A DNA stretch of 64,000 bases from Mesorhizobium sp. M1B.F.Ca.ET.045.04.1.1 (GTDB lineage: Bacteria; Pseudomonadota; Alphaproteobacteria; Rhizobiales; Rhizobiaceae), in assembly GCF_003952465.1 (NCBI RefSeq), contig NZ_CP034448.1, positions 4,627,001 to 4,691,000 on the forward strand, read 5' to 3'. Position 1 is the stretch's first letter. Every line of letters starts with the position of its first letter. Positions 18,495 through 26,463 of this stretch are shown one piece after another. Below the pieces are notes generated by a model that was given only the letters and a program-made list of their open reading frames with translations, was not told the DNA's origin and searched no databases. A program made the position numbers and the translations under genes.

Positions 18495-19868
18495 ATGACG
18501 AAATGGTCGCCGAATTCGTGGAGAGCAAAGCCGATCAAGCAGGTTCCGGCCTACCCGGACCTTGCGGCGCTGCGGGCCACGGAAGCGCGGCTCGCCACCT
18601 ATCCGCCGCTGGTTTTTGCCGGTGAGGCGCGCAAGCTGAAGAAGCAACTGGCGGCGGTCGCCGCCGGCGAAGCCTTCCTGCTCCAGGGCGGCGACTGCGC
18701 CGAAAGCTTTGCCGAGCATGGCGCCGACAACATCCGCGACTTCTTCCGCGTCTTCCTGCAGATGTCGGTGGTGCTCACCTTCGCCGGCGCACAGCCGGTG
18801 GTGAAGGTCGGCCGCGTCGCCGGCCAGTTCGCCAAGCCGCGCTCCTCCGACAACGAGACCAAGGCCGGCGTGACGCTGCCGAGCTATCGCGGCGACATCA
18901 TCAACGGCATCGAATTCGATGCTTCCTCGCGCATCCCGGATCCGGCGCGGCAGGAGATGGCGTACCGCCAGTCGGCGGCGACGCTCAATCTTCTGCGCGC
19001 CTTCGCGCAGGGCGGCTATGCCAGCCTGGAAAACGTGCATCGCTGGATGCTGGGCTTCGTCGCCGACAGCCCGCAGGGCGAGAAATACGAGTCGCTGGCC
19101 AACCGCATCACCGAGACGATGGATTTCATGCGCGCGGTCGGCATAACGTCGGAAACCAATTTCGCGCTGCGCGAGACCGATTTCTACACCAGCCACGAGG
19201 CGCTGCTGCTGGGCTACGAGGAGGCGCTGACGCGCGTCGACTCGACCTCCGGCGACTGGTACGCGACCTCCGGCCACATGATCTGGGTCGGCGACCGTAC
19301 CCGCCAGCCCGACCATGCGCATATCGAATATTGCCGCGGCATCAAGAACCCGCTCGGCCTGAAATGCGGCCCGTCGCTGACGCCGGACGGCCTGCTCGAA
19401 CTGATCGACCTGCTCAATCCCGAGAACGAGCCCGGCCGGCTGACGCTGATCGCGCGCTTCGGCTCCGACAAGGTCGCCGAGCATCTCCCGAAGCTGGTGC
19501 GGGCGGTGAAGAAGGAGGGGCGAAACGTCGTATGGTCGTCCGACCCGATGCACGGCAACACGATCGAGGCGGCCGGCTACAAGACGCGGCCCTTCGACCG
19601 CATTCTCAAGGAAGTGCAGACCTTCTTCGAGGTTCACCGCGCCGAGGGCACGCATCCGGGCGGCATCCATGTCGAGATGACCGGCAAGAACGTCACCGAA
19701 TGCACCGGCGGCGCCCGCGCCATCACGGCGGAAGACCTGCAGGACCGCTACCACACCCATTGCGATCCGCGCCTCAACGCCGACCAGGCGATCGAGCTGG
19801 CCTTCCTGGTCTCGGACCTTCTGAAGAAGAGCCATCCGGTCGAGCACAAGCAGGCCGCCAGCGCCTAA
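18495..19868 (+). CDS. Class II 3-deoxy-7-phosphoheptulonate synthase
   Basis: First enzyme of the shikimate pathway, condensing PEP and erythrose-4-phosphate. This is the plant-like class II type (PF01474), about 457 residues. It has KWSPNSWR and KQVPAYPD at the N-terminus, the QGGDCAESFAEH motif near residue 75 (metal and PEP site), and WSSDPMHGNT and GGIHVEMTGKNVTEC in the C-terminal half. ATG 18495 is used; a TTG four codons upstream is possible but unnecessary. The gene stands alone. Its TAA stop lies within the first bases of a family A interspersed repeat. Confidence 0.95.
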   Translation: MTKWSPNSWRAKPIKQVPAYPDLAALRATEARLATYPPLVFAGEARKLKKQLAAVAAGEAFLLQGGDCAESFAEHGADNIRDFFRVFLQMSVVLTFAGAQPVVKVGRVAGQFAKPRSSDNETKAGVTLPSYRGDIINGIEFDASSRIPDPARQEMAYRQSAATLNLLRAFAQGGYASLENVHRWMLGFVADSPQGEKYESLANRITETMDFMRAVGITSETNFALRETDFYTSHEALLLGYEEALTRVDSTSGDWYATSGHMIWVGDRTRQPDHAHIEYCRGIKNPLGLKCGPSLTPDGLLELIDLLNPENEPGRLTLIARFGSDKVAEHLPKLVRAVKKEGRNVVWSSDPMHGNTIEAAGYKTRPFDRILKEVQTFFEVHRAEGTHPGGIHVEMTGKNVTECTGGARAITAEDLQDRYHTHCDPRLNADQAIELAFLVSDLLKKSHPVEHKQAASA

Positions 19869-19969
19869 AGCAGGTCGCGCGAAAAAGGATCCACGCGACC
19901 CGCTTTAGGTTCTTGATTTTAAGCATGTCTTCGTCCCGAAACCGGGCCCACTTTCGGGAGACATGCTTT
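19867..19969 (+). repeat. Interspersed repeat family A, copy 1
   Basis: Two adjacent hairpins: AAAGC-GGTCGCG.. paired with CGCG-ACCCGCTTT, a spacer TTCTTGATTTT, then AAGCATGTC..CCCGAAA paired with TTTCGGGAGACATGCTT. The same plan is seen at 32685, 35017 and 61435. It begins inside the stop codon of the preceding gene. Confidence 0.8.
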
Positions 19970-20162
19970 TAAGCCACTTGCTGGCGATCGAACCCGGGCG
20001 CTGGAGGAAATCCGGCGCTCTTTCGTTTGGGACCGGTCCCGCGAGGCGACGTCAGCCAAACCTTACGAAAATTTATAGTTACGCGACCATCGCGAGACCA
20101 AGATTAAGGTGGAGGTGTCGCCGCCGCGGCCGAGAGGCCGCGCGCAGGATTCAGGTTCCACC

Positions 20163-20867
20163 ATGCGCCACCAGCACGCCATCATCCATCATCGCGCAAT
20201 CGATTTCTGGTCGGCGCGCGCGGCGGTGCTCGTCGTCATCTGCCTGCAGCTTCTGGTCATCAACGACCTGTCGTTCGGTCCGCGCTGGCTTGCGCCTGCG
20301 ATAGAGGCGGCGCTGCTCGTGCCTTTGTCGATCGCGACGGCTTGGACGCAAATGGCGACGCAGAACGCCGTCGACCACGAACATTGGTACGCGATCGGCC
20401 GGTTTCGCGTCTTCATTCGCCGCACCGCCTTGGTGATGACCGGCGTCATCAGCATCATGAATTGCGGCTCGCTGGTCTTTCTGGTCCAGAAGCTGCTCGA
20501 GGGCCATGCCGGCGCCGGCACGACGCTGCTCGTCGATGCGCTGAACATCTGGGTCACCAATGTCATCGTCTTCGCGCTATGGTTCTGGAGCACCGATCGC
20601 GGCGGCCCGCCGACCTGTGGCCTAGTCAAGCGCGCGCATGCCGATTTCCTGTTCCCGCAGATGACGCTGCCCGATCGCGAAACGCGGGACTGGCTGCCCG
20701 GCTTCGTCGACTACGTGTTCCTCGCCTTCACCAACGCGACGGCGTTCTCGCCGACCGACACCTTGCCGCTCAGCCAGCGCGCCAAGCTGCTGATGATGGC
20801 CGAGGCGATGATCTCGCTGCTGACAATCGCGCTGGTGGCGGCGCGCGCCGTCAACATTTTAGCTTAA
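20163..20867 (+). CDS. Hypothetical membrane protein, DUF1345-like
   Basis: About 234 residues with four or five hydrophobic helices, including AAVLVVICLQLLVINDLSF and ALVMTGVISIMNCGSLVFLV. The C-terminal segment DYVFLAFTNATAFSPTD followed by a final helix LLTIALVAARAVNIL is like the second half of DUF1345 membrane proteins, where a D-x-x-x-F-S/T-F-T stretch precedes the last helix. No function is known. ATG 20163 is preferred, since residues added by the upstream in-frame GTG at 20109 are proline- and arginine-rich and unlike the family; neither start has a strong ribosome site. Convergent with the RES toxin gene, overlapping it by four bases. Confidence 0.65.
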   Translation: MRHQHAIIHHRAIDFWSARAAVLVVICLQLLVINDLSFGPRWLAPAIEAALLVPLSIATAWTQMATQNAVDHEHWYAIGRFRVFIRRTALVMTGVISIMNCGSLVFLVQKLLEGHAGAGTTLLVDALNIWVTNVIVFALWFWSTDRGGPPTCGLVKRAHADFLFPQMTLPDRETRDWLPGFVDYVFLAFTNATAFSPTDTLPLSQRAKLLMMAEAMISLLTIALVAARAVNILA

Positions 20868-21631
20868 CGTGCGCGCTCCCAGCGCATGGTCGCCAGCCTT
20901 GGATCGGCAAAAGCGGTGCGCGAGAACTCGAGCCGCTTGTCCGGGAATTCGCAGATCGCCTGGACGCCGAGCGAGCCGATGCGAATGCGCCAGGTGTGAG
21001 GCTCCAACGGCTTGGCCTTGGCGAAACCCCTGCAGGTCAGCAGCGCGATGTTGGCGCCTTTCGGATCGCGCGCCGAGCGGTAGCGGATCGCCTGCATCTC
21101 GGCTTCGCGCGCGACGTCGGCGATGGCCTGGCAGGCGGCATAGTCGGTCGGATGCGTCCACGCCTTCTCGTCGCGGTCGAGCGGTGGCTGGGTGAGGTCG
21201 ACAGCCTTCTCGCATTTGATCAAAGCGGCAAAGGCCGTGTATTCGGCCGCGTCGTTCGGCCATTGCGTCTGCGGCGATTCAGCGAAGAACAGCAGGCGGT
21301 AGAAGGCCATTTCCGTCACCGCCGTCAGCACCGTCTCGGCGGCGTAGTAGACGCCTTTCGTCTTGCCCGCGCGGCGAAAGCGCGAGCCGTACGGATAGAT
21401 AGAACCGTAGCGGAAGGGCGTCGCGAGCAGATAATGAAGATGGCGGCATTCGAGCGGGATCTGCGGCTTGGTCTCCTCGATGAGGTCCTCCAGCAGGCCC
21501 TGCTCGTCGAGCGTGTCGACAAGCTTCAGCGTCGAGACGCGGTGTTGCGCCTCGACCATCCGCCAATACTTGCCTTCGAGCCTGACGGCCTCAGACGAGA
21601 GCGCGTCGGGAGTCCAGGTAGGCGATGACAT
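20864..21631 (-). CDS. RES-domain toxin
   Basis: A 255-residue RES protein. Characterised members act as NAD-degrading toxins (NAD phosphorylase or glycohydrolase) held inactive by a Xre-type antitoxin. The RES core runs from YWRMVEAQH (residue 22) through GSRFRRAGKTKGVYYAAET (R84, Y95) and TEMAFYR (E107) to the later IRYRSAR, which carries the conserved serine. ATG 21631 is used; an ATG five codons upstream is possible. The start overlaps the end of the antitoxin gene by 41 bases in another frame, so translation is coupled. Probably controlled by the operator upstream of the antitoxin. Confidence 0.88.
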   Translation of the reverse strand: MSSPTWTPDALSSEAVRLEGKYWRMVEAQHRVSTLKLVDTLDEQGLLEDLIEETKPQIPLECRHLHYLLATPFRYGSIYPYGSRFRRAGKTKGVYYAAETVLTAVTEMAFYRLLFFAESPQTQWPNDAAEYTAFAALIKCEKAVDLTQPPLDRDEKAWTHPTDYAACQAIADVAREAEMQAIRYRSARDPKGANIALLTCRGFAKAKPLEPHTWRIRIGSLGVQAICEFPDKRLEFSRTAFADPRLATMRWERAR

Positions 21632-21968
21632 CGACAAGTCCGGCAATGGTCAGGATCTTTTCGAGCGGCATGCCGTCGAGCGCCGTGTTCGGGTTCTTCA
21701 GCCATGCCCGGGCGACGGTCTCGTCGCCGCCGACGATGGCGTCGAGCGAGCGGAACAGCCGGACGAACAGCACCGCGAGCTCGAACGGCTTGGTGCCGCG
21801 CTCGAGCAGGAATTCCTGCTTGCGCATGCGCGAGACCGTCGCTTCCGAGACGCCGATGACCAGCGCCAGTGTTCTCGCGGTGATGTCGAGCAGGTCGGCC
21901 GCGCGCAGCGTGGCCTTGGTGATGACGGCATTCTCCGCCGCCGTCGCGGCAGCGACTGGACGTTGCAT
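21591..21968 (-). CDS. Xre/MbcA/ParS-type antitoxin of RES toxin
   Basis: A 125-residue antitoxin. Residues 20-60 form a Xre-like helix-turn-helix (ITARTLALVIGVSEATVSRM), followed by the DUF2384/ParS toxin-binding domain with the typical ending ARAWLKNPNTALDGMPLEKI. In this family the protein blocks the RES active site and represses its own promoter. It is first in a two-gene operon, and its coding sequence runs 41 bases into the toxin gene. A palindrome lies just upstream. The gene order and overlap are standard for Xre-RES modules. Confidence 0.9.
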   Translation of the reverse strand: MQRPVAAATAAENAVITKATLRAADLLDITARTLALVIGVSEATVSRMRKQEFLLERGTKPFELAVLFVRLFRSLDAIVGGDETVARAWLKNPNTALDGMPLEKILTIAGLVDVIAYLDSRRALV

Positions 21969-21987
21969 TTAGCGCACCCTTTTATTT

Positions 21988-22009
21988 CTGTGGAAAATAT
22001 AGTCCACAA
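21988..22009. promoter_or_regulatory. Candidate operator/promoter of Xre-RES operon
   Basis: Inverted repeat TGTGGA, 8-base AT-only core except one G, TCCACA, ending 21 bases before the antitoxin start. Read on the minus strand the centre is CTATATTT, so a -10-like element falls between the arms. This is the expected place for Xre autoregulation. Binding is inferred. Confidence 0.55.
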
Positions 22010-22057
22010 AAATTCATTTGGAAAGGGGCGGGTCTGAAGGATGGGTTCGCCCGTCGA

Positions 22058-23128
22058 TCAGTCTTTCTTGTAGAGCAGCCAGCCCTTGCCGGCACGGCCG
22101 GCCATGGTGGAATGCCTGGTCACGCGGTTGCGGCCGTTGACCTTGGAGCGGTAGAGCGCGCGGTCGGCCTTGGTGTAGAGGTCTTCGGGGCTGTCGGCCT
22201 CGGAGGCCATGCAGATGCCCATCGAGACCGTCACCGTGCCGTAGTTCATCCCGGTCTGGCTGCTGGTGAACGGGGTCTGTTCGATCAGCACGCGGATGCG
22301 CTCGGCGATCTGGTAAGTGGCGTCCTCGCTGGCGCCTTCGACGATGAGCGCGAACTCCTCGCCGCCGGTACGGGCCACGAACATGTCGGCGCGGATGCTG
22401 GTTTGAAAGATCTCGGCGACGATCTGGATGATCCTGTCGCCGACCGGGTGGCCGTAACGGTCGTTGATGTCCTTGAAGCGATCGATGTCGGCAAGGATGA
22501 GCGCATTGAACAGGATACCGCGGTTGCTGTTGTAGATGCGGGTGATTTCCTTGTCGAAGGCGCGGCGATTCCAGATCTGGGTCAGCGGATCGGTATCGGC
22601 GAGCCGCTTGTATTCCTCGAGCTTCGACTTGACGCTTTCGAGCTCCGCAGTCTTTTCGCTGAGCGTGCTGGCGACCTGGCGGTTGTGGTCCAGCGTCGAG
22701 CTGGTGGCGGTCGACATGGCGCCGGCGATCTTCTGCAGCAGGTCTTGGGAAAGCAGGCTGCGATTGCTCAAGCCGCTCGACGTCTCGTCGAGGATGCGGC
22801 CGTATTTCTCGATATGGGTGCGCTCGCTGCGCAACAGCGCGGCGATGTCCTCGAGCTCCTTGGCGACCATCTCGCGGGCGTGCTCGACGATGGCAGGACC
22901 GTGGTGCTGCGGGAAGAAAGTGCGCCCGATGTGGTCGAGGTCCTCCTGCGTCGGCCGGTTGCTCAGCGAGACGACGGCAAGGCTGAGCTCGTGATTGCTG
23001 CCGCTCAGCGCCTCGTAGAAGATCTCGTAGTTGCGCGGCAGGCCGAGCACGCCAAGCTGGCGCATGGTCGCCACAACGGCGCTGGCGATGTCGCTATTCC
23101 TGTCGGTCGGGACGGCTGCCGGCTGCAT
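22058..23128 (-). CDS. Diguanylate cyclase (GGDEF protein)
   Basis: About 356 residues, soluble, predicted to make cyclic di-GMP from GTP. The C-terminal GGDEF domain is complete: DTDPLTQIWNRRAFD, DIDRFKDINDRYGHPVGD and the active-site GGEEF in ARTGGEEFALI. I see no RxxD inhibitory site five residues before GGEEF (the sequence is IRADMFVA). The N-terminal 190 residues are helical and contain a coiled-coil stretch (TLSEKTAELESVKSKLEEYKRL) likely to mediate dimerisation; no membrane segment or known sensor is visible. ATG 23128 is chosen since an earlier in-frame start adds an unrelated leader. A PilZ protein is encoded 8 kb away. Confidence 0.9.
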   Translation of the reverse strand: MQPAAVPTDRNSDIASAVVATMRQLGVLGLPRNYEIFYEALSGSNHELSLAVVSLSNRPTQEDLDHIGRTFFPQHHGPAIVEHAREMVAKELEDIAALLRSERTHIEKYGRILDETSSGLSNRSLLSQDLLQKIAGAMSTATSSTLDHNRQVASTLSEKTAELESVKSKLEEYKRLADTDPLTQIWNRRAFDKEITRIYNSNRGILFNALILADIDRFKDINDRYGHPVGDRIIQIVAEIFQTSIRADMFVARTGGEEFALIVEGASEDATYQIAERIRVLIEQTPFTSSQTGMNYGTVTVSMGICMASEADSPEDLYTKADRALYRSKVNGRNRVTRHSTMAGRAGKGWLLYKKD

Positions 23129-23448
23129 AGTCTGTTCACTACCCTTCAGTGCGACCGGAGACCTGCCACCACCGGGAGTCGCCCACGCGGGGATTGAATC
23201 GGAATCGTGAATGCGAGGGCGTGTCCCCAACACGACCTTCGCTTGCAGGAATCATAGATGCAGTTGCGCTAAAGTTTCCTTAATGGCCTGCATTTCCTCA
23301 TCCTCTCTGCTACCACAGGCTGTAATCCGGAGCGGACATGGCTTTTGAAACGTGGCTTTTCGGTGTCGCATTTGCCTGCGCCCGGCGACCGGAAAGCTGG
23401 AATTCTGTCCGGCAACGATCGAGACAAGCGATGTAAGAGGAGGCCGGG
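23129..23448. other. 320-base gap between GGDEF and GFA genes
   Basis: Divergent intergenic space holding both promoters. A 32-codon open frame at 23338-23436 (MAFETWLFGVAFACA..) resembles the first residues of LysE-type exporters but stops quickly and has no ribosome site, so it may be a remnant. No repeat or RNA gene is evident. Confidence 0.4.
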
Positions 23449-23868
23449 ATGGATGGAAATCACAGTGGATCGTGCCTGTGCGGAGCGGTGCGCTTCAGGA
23501 CGAGGGGCCCTTTGCGCGGCGTGGTCTATTGCCATTGCTCGCAATGCCGCAAGCAGACCGGCCATTTCGTTGCCGCGACTTCCTCGAAGGATGCCGACAT
23601 CGACATAGAAGGAGCTGATGCGCTCACCTGGTACGGCGCTTCCGAAGTTGCGAAACGTGGCTTCTGCCGCAGTTGCGGCTCGGTGCTGTTCTGGAAGCAC
23701 AACGAACTGGACACCATCTCGATCATGGCAGGTTCGTTCGACAGGCCGAGCGGTCTGTCGGCCGAGAGCCATATCTTTGTCGGCGACAAGGGAGATTACT
23801 ACGCGATCGACGACGGATTGCCGCAATTCGAGAAGTCGACGCCATCGATAAAGGTCGCGGACGAATGA
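23449..23868 (+). CDS. GFA-family (DUF636) zinc protein
   Basis: A 139-residue protein of the glutathione-dependent formaldehyde-activating fold (CENP-V/GFA). The zinc ligands are visible in order: GSCLCGAVRF (CxC), CHCSQCRK (CxxC) and GFCRSCGS (CxxC). Family members bind two zincs; activity towards formaldehyde is shown for only a few, so substrate is unknown. A GAGGAGG ribosome site precedes the ATG. It is a single gene followed by dgkA in the same direction 78 bases later. Confidence 0.88.
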   Translation: MDGNHSGSCLCGAVRFRTRGPLRGVVYCHCSQCRKQTGHFVAATSSKDADIDIEGADALTWYGASEVAKRGFCRSCGSVLFWKHNELDTISIMAGSFDRPSGLSAESHIFVGDKGDYYAIDDGLPQFEKSTPSIKVADE

Positions 23869-23946
23869 TTTTTGCGGCGGCTGTCTTATTCCCTTGATCT
23901 GGACGTTGCGATATCCCCCTGACTGTGATTCGAAACGGGGCTGGGC

Positions 23947-24306
23947 ATGCAGCGGCTGATCGACGCTTTTATCAATTCGGTGCGGGCCTTCCGCAGGCTG
24001 GCGGCCACCGAAACAGCATTTCAGCAGGAGCTGATGCTCCTGGCGCTCGCCCTGCCGGCCGGCTGGTTCATCTCGGTATCCTGGCGCGGCTATGCCTTGC
24101 TGATCGGCGCGGTTCTGCTCCTGATCGTGGTCGAGGTGATCAACACCGGCCTCGAGGCGGCGTGCGACGCCATCTCCCGCGAGTTCCATATCGACATACA
24201 GCTCGCCAAGGACTGCGGCTCGCTCGCCGTGCTGCTTTCGATTCTGATTGCCGCCGGTGTCTGGGTCATCGCTGTCATCGAGCGCATCGCAGGGGCGCCG
24301 ATCTGA
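23947..24306 (+). CDS. dgkA: Diacylglycerol kinase DgkA family
   Basis: A 119-residue inner-membrane kinase that phosphorylates diacylglycerol or undecaprenol to recycle lipids. The hallmark EVINTGLEAACD and HIDIQLAKDCGSLAVLL motifs, which carry the catalytic glutamates and the K-D pair, lie between three hydrophobic helices. Length is normal. It converges on dedA with 20 bases between stops, where an inverted CTGATCA/TGATCAG pair may form a short shared hairpin. Confidence 0.93.
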   Translation: MQRLIDAFINSVRAFRRLAATETAFQQELMLLALALPAGWFISVSWRGYALLIGAVLLLIVVEVINTGLEAACDAISREFHIDIQLAKDCGSLAVLLSILIAAGVWVIAVIERIAGAPI

Positions 24307-24326
24307 TCATAGGCGCTGCCCTCTGA

Positions 24327-24935
24327 TCAGCGATTTGCCTGACCATCGCTCGCGTCCTTGACGCGTTCCCTTCGGGCAAAGTGGCGGGCGACCAGCCAGG
24401 CAAGGATCGCCACCCCTAGACCAACGGCCAGCGCAATCAGCAGGCGCTCGTGACGGGCGAAGGCCTGGCCGACCATGCGTTCCGCGCCCAATCCGAAGAC
24501 GTAGCCGACGGTGCCGAACAAGGCCGCCCAGACCGCCGATGAGATGGCGTTCAGGATGACAAAGCGCGGCACCGAAACGGTCGACAGCCCGGCGGCGATG
24601 CCGCCGACAAGGCGCATCCCGTAGACGTAGCGGTTGGTCAGCACAAAGATGTTGGGGTGGGTGTTGAGCAGCCGGTAGGCGCGCCGGAAACCGGGCCGCT
24701 TGCGCAGCCCGACGACATAGGGATGGTCGGCGAAGCTGCGGCCGAGAGTGAAGAAGAACGTGTCGCCGGCGAAGGCGCCGAGAAACGCGGCCAGGAAGGC
24801 CTGCCAGAGCACGAATATCTGCTGATGCGCGAAGAAGCCGCCAAGGATGGCGGCGCTTTCGCCCTCGGCGACGCAGCCCAGGAAGACCGCGACCAGCCCG
24901 TATTGCTCGATGAGACGGTGGATGGCTTCGGTCAT
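24327..24935 (-). CDS. DedA-family (VTT/SNARE-associated) membrane protein
   Basis: A 202-residue polytopic membrane protein of the DedA superfamily, some members of which flip undecaprenyl phosphate or phospholipids. Visible are the family features: GLVAVFLGCVAEGESAAILGG with the acidic residue in the first re-entrant loop, LGAFAGDTFFFTLGR, and RYVYGMRLVGGIAAGLS with its conserved arginine. A final C-terminal helix ends in a basic tail. The start codon shares a base with the stop codon of the DUF1003 gene (TGATG), so the two are translationally coupled. Confidence 0.9.
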   Translation of the reverse strand: MTEAIHRLIEQYGLVAVFLGCVAEGESAAILGGFFAHQQIFVLWQAFLAAFLGAFAGDTFFFTLGRSFADHPYVVGLRKRPGFRRAYRLLNTHPNIFVLTNRYVYGMRLVGGIAAGLSTVSVPRFVILNAISSAVWAALFGTVGYVFGLGAERMVGQAFARHERLLIALAVGLGVAILAWLVARHFARRERVKDASDGQANR

Positions 24936-25495
24936 CAGCTTGCCGGCCGCGCCGAGAGCTTCTCGTCGATGCGCCTGATCTGCTCGGCCATGCGCAGTAT
25001 CTCGTGACGCATGCCGATGATCTCGCTGTGGCGCAGTTCGTCGAGCTTCTCATGCAGGGCCATGATCTCGATCTCCGCCTTCAGGTTGACCTCGTAGTCG
25101 TGTGCGGCGTCGATGCGGTCGCGTTCGGTCTGCCGGTTTTGCGACATCATGATCACCGGCGCCTGCAGGGCGGCGATCATGGAGAGCACGAGGTTGAGAA
25201 AGATGAACGGGTAGGGATCGAAGGCGTCGCGCATCAGCAGCCAGGCATTGCCGAAGGTCCACAGGATCAGAAAGGCGATGAAGCCGAGAATGAAGGACCA
25301 TGAGCCGCCGACCCTGGCGATGGTGTCGGCGATGCGGTCGCCATAGGTCTGGTGAAAGGCGACGGCCTTGTTGGTGTCGCGGGTGACGGTTGTGCGATCG
25401 ATAGCGCTTTGCAGCACCCGGCTCTCCAGGGCGCTAAGACCGTCAGGCTTCCGCTTCAGCCAGCGGTTCGCCAGATCCTCGACCGTCTTGTTCAT
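24935..25495 (-). CDS. DUF1003 membrane protein
   Basis: About 186 residues. Two adjacent helices (FILGFIAFLILWTFGNAWLL and PFIFLNLVLSMIAALQAPVIMM) carry the DUF1003 signature DPYPFIFLNLVLS, then a QNRQTERDR motif and a long helical tail (EIEIMALHEKLDELR..) likely to be a coiled coil. The role is unknown. ATG 25495 is the start; an earlier ATG at 25528 is in frame. It is upstream of, and coupled to, dedA by a TGATG overlap, so the two membrane proteins are probably made together. A family B repeat lies just upstream. Confidence 0.9.
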   Translation of the reverse strand: MNKTVEDLANRWLKRKPDGLSALESRVLQSAIDRTTVTRDTNKAVAFHQTYGDRIADTIARVGGSWSFILGFIAFLILWTFGNAWLLMRDAFDPYPFIFLNLVLSMIAALQAPVIMMSQNRQTERDRIDAAHDYEVNLKAEIEIMALHEKLDELRHSEIIGMRHEILRMAEQIRRIDEKLSARPAS

Positions 25496-25527
25496 CGTCC
25501 TCTCCATCGTCAGGCCCGCATTTTTCA

Positions 25528-25575
25528 CGCAATTCCGGACGGAAAACCGCGGCGCACTTTTTCCTGGAATTGCTC
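25528..25575. repeat. Interspersed repeat family B, copy 2
   Basis: Starts GCAATTCCGGACGGAAAACC and ends TTTCCTGGAATTGCTC; the two ends are complementary. It lies in the divergent space between the DUF1003 gene and tag. Closest relative is the copy at 31223. Confidence 0.75.
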
Positions 25576-25640
25576 ATAGAGGTAGAGGCTGTCGGCCAGA
25601 ACGGGAAGTGATAGATTGGTCGGAACAGGCGAGGGCAGAG

Positions 25641-26360
25641 ATGGCCGATTTCCAGAAGATTCGTGCCCGGGCGGCAAAGCGCAAGGGTGGTGAAGAGGCG
25701 CTGGCGTCGCTGCTTGGACCGATGCCCGACAATCAGGCGGTGGCGAAAATCCCCGACGACCGCATCCTGTCCACCATGGCCGAGCGGATCTTTGCCGCCG
25801 GCTTCGTCTGGCGCGTCATCGAGCAGAAATGGCCGGGCTTCGAGGAGGCGTTCCTCGGCTTCGAGCCGAAGCGGCTCCTGTTCCAGCCGGACGATTTCTG
25901 GCACGAGCTGGCATCCGACAAGCGCATCGTGCGCAACCCGCAAAAGATCAAATCCATTCGGGACAATGCGGCCTTCGTCGACCGCGTCTCGAAGGAGCAT
26001 GGCAGCTTCGGCAAGTTCCTCGCCGAATGGCCGGCCGACGATCAGGTCGGGCTCACCGCCTATCTCGGCAAGCACGGCAGCCGGCTCGGCGGCAACACTG
26101 GCCAGTATTTCCTGCGCTGGCTGGAGTGGGACACCTTCATCGTCTCATCCGACATGGCGGCCGCGTTGCGGGACGCCGGCCTCGATATCGCCGAAAGCCC
26201 GACCTCGAAGCGGGATCTCGACAAGATCCAGACCCAACTCAACAAATGGGCAGCCGAAACCGCGCTGCCGCGGCGGCACATCTCGCGCATCCTGGCGATG
26301 TCGATCGGCGAGAACCATTCGCCCGAGACGCTGCGCGAATATATGGGCGAGCAAGCCTGA
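25641..26360 (+). CDS. tag: DNA-3-methyladenine glycosylase I family protein
   Basis: A 239-residue helix-hairpin-helix glycosylase-like protein of the Adenine_glyco family (COG2818), predicted to excise alkylated adenine from DNA. Visible family pieces are FVWRVIEQKWPGFEEAFLGF, RNPQKIKSIRDNAAFV and the C-terminal half around GNTGQYFLRWLEWDTFI. I do not see the usual N-terminal Cys-x-W zinc motif of canonical Tag, so this is a divergent subgroup. A GAGGGCAGAG ribosome site fixes the start. It is a single gene, 103 bases before nadE. Confidence 0.75.
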   Translation: MADFQKIRARAAKRKGGEEALASLLGPMPDNQAVAKIPDDRILSTMAERIFAAGFVWRVIEQKWPGFEEAFLGFEPKRLLFQPDDFWHELASDKRIVRNPQKIKSIRDNAAFVDRVSKEHGSFGKFLAEWPADDQVGLTAYLGKHGSRLGGNTGQYFLRWLEWDTFIVSSDMAAALRDAGLDIAESPTSKRDLDKIQTQLNKWAAETALPRRHISRILAMSIGENHSPETLREYMGEQA

Positions 26361-26463
26361 CCGCCTTCGGTTCTCGGCCGGAATCATGGCTTCGCCGATC
26401 ATGGCCGAGGTGGCACAAGCAATCGCCATTGCCCGGCGAATTCCACCACGCTAAACCCAAGTC

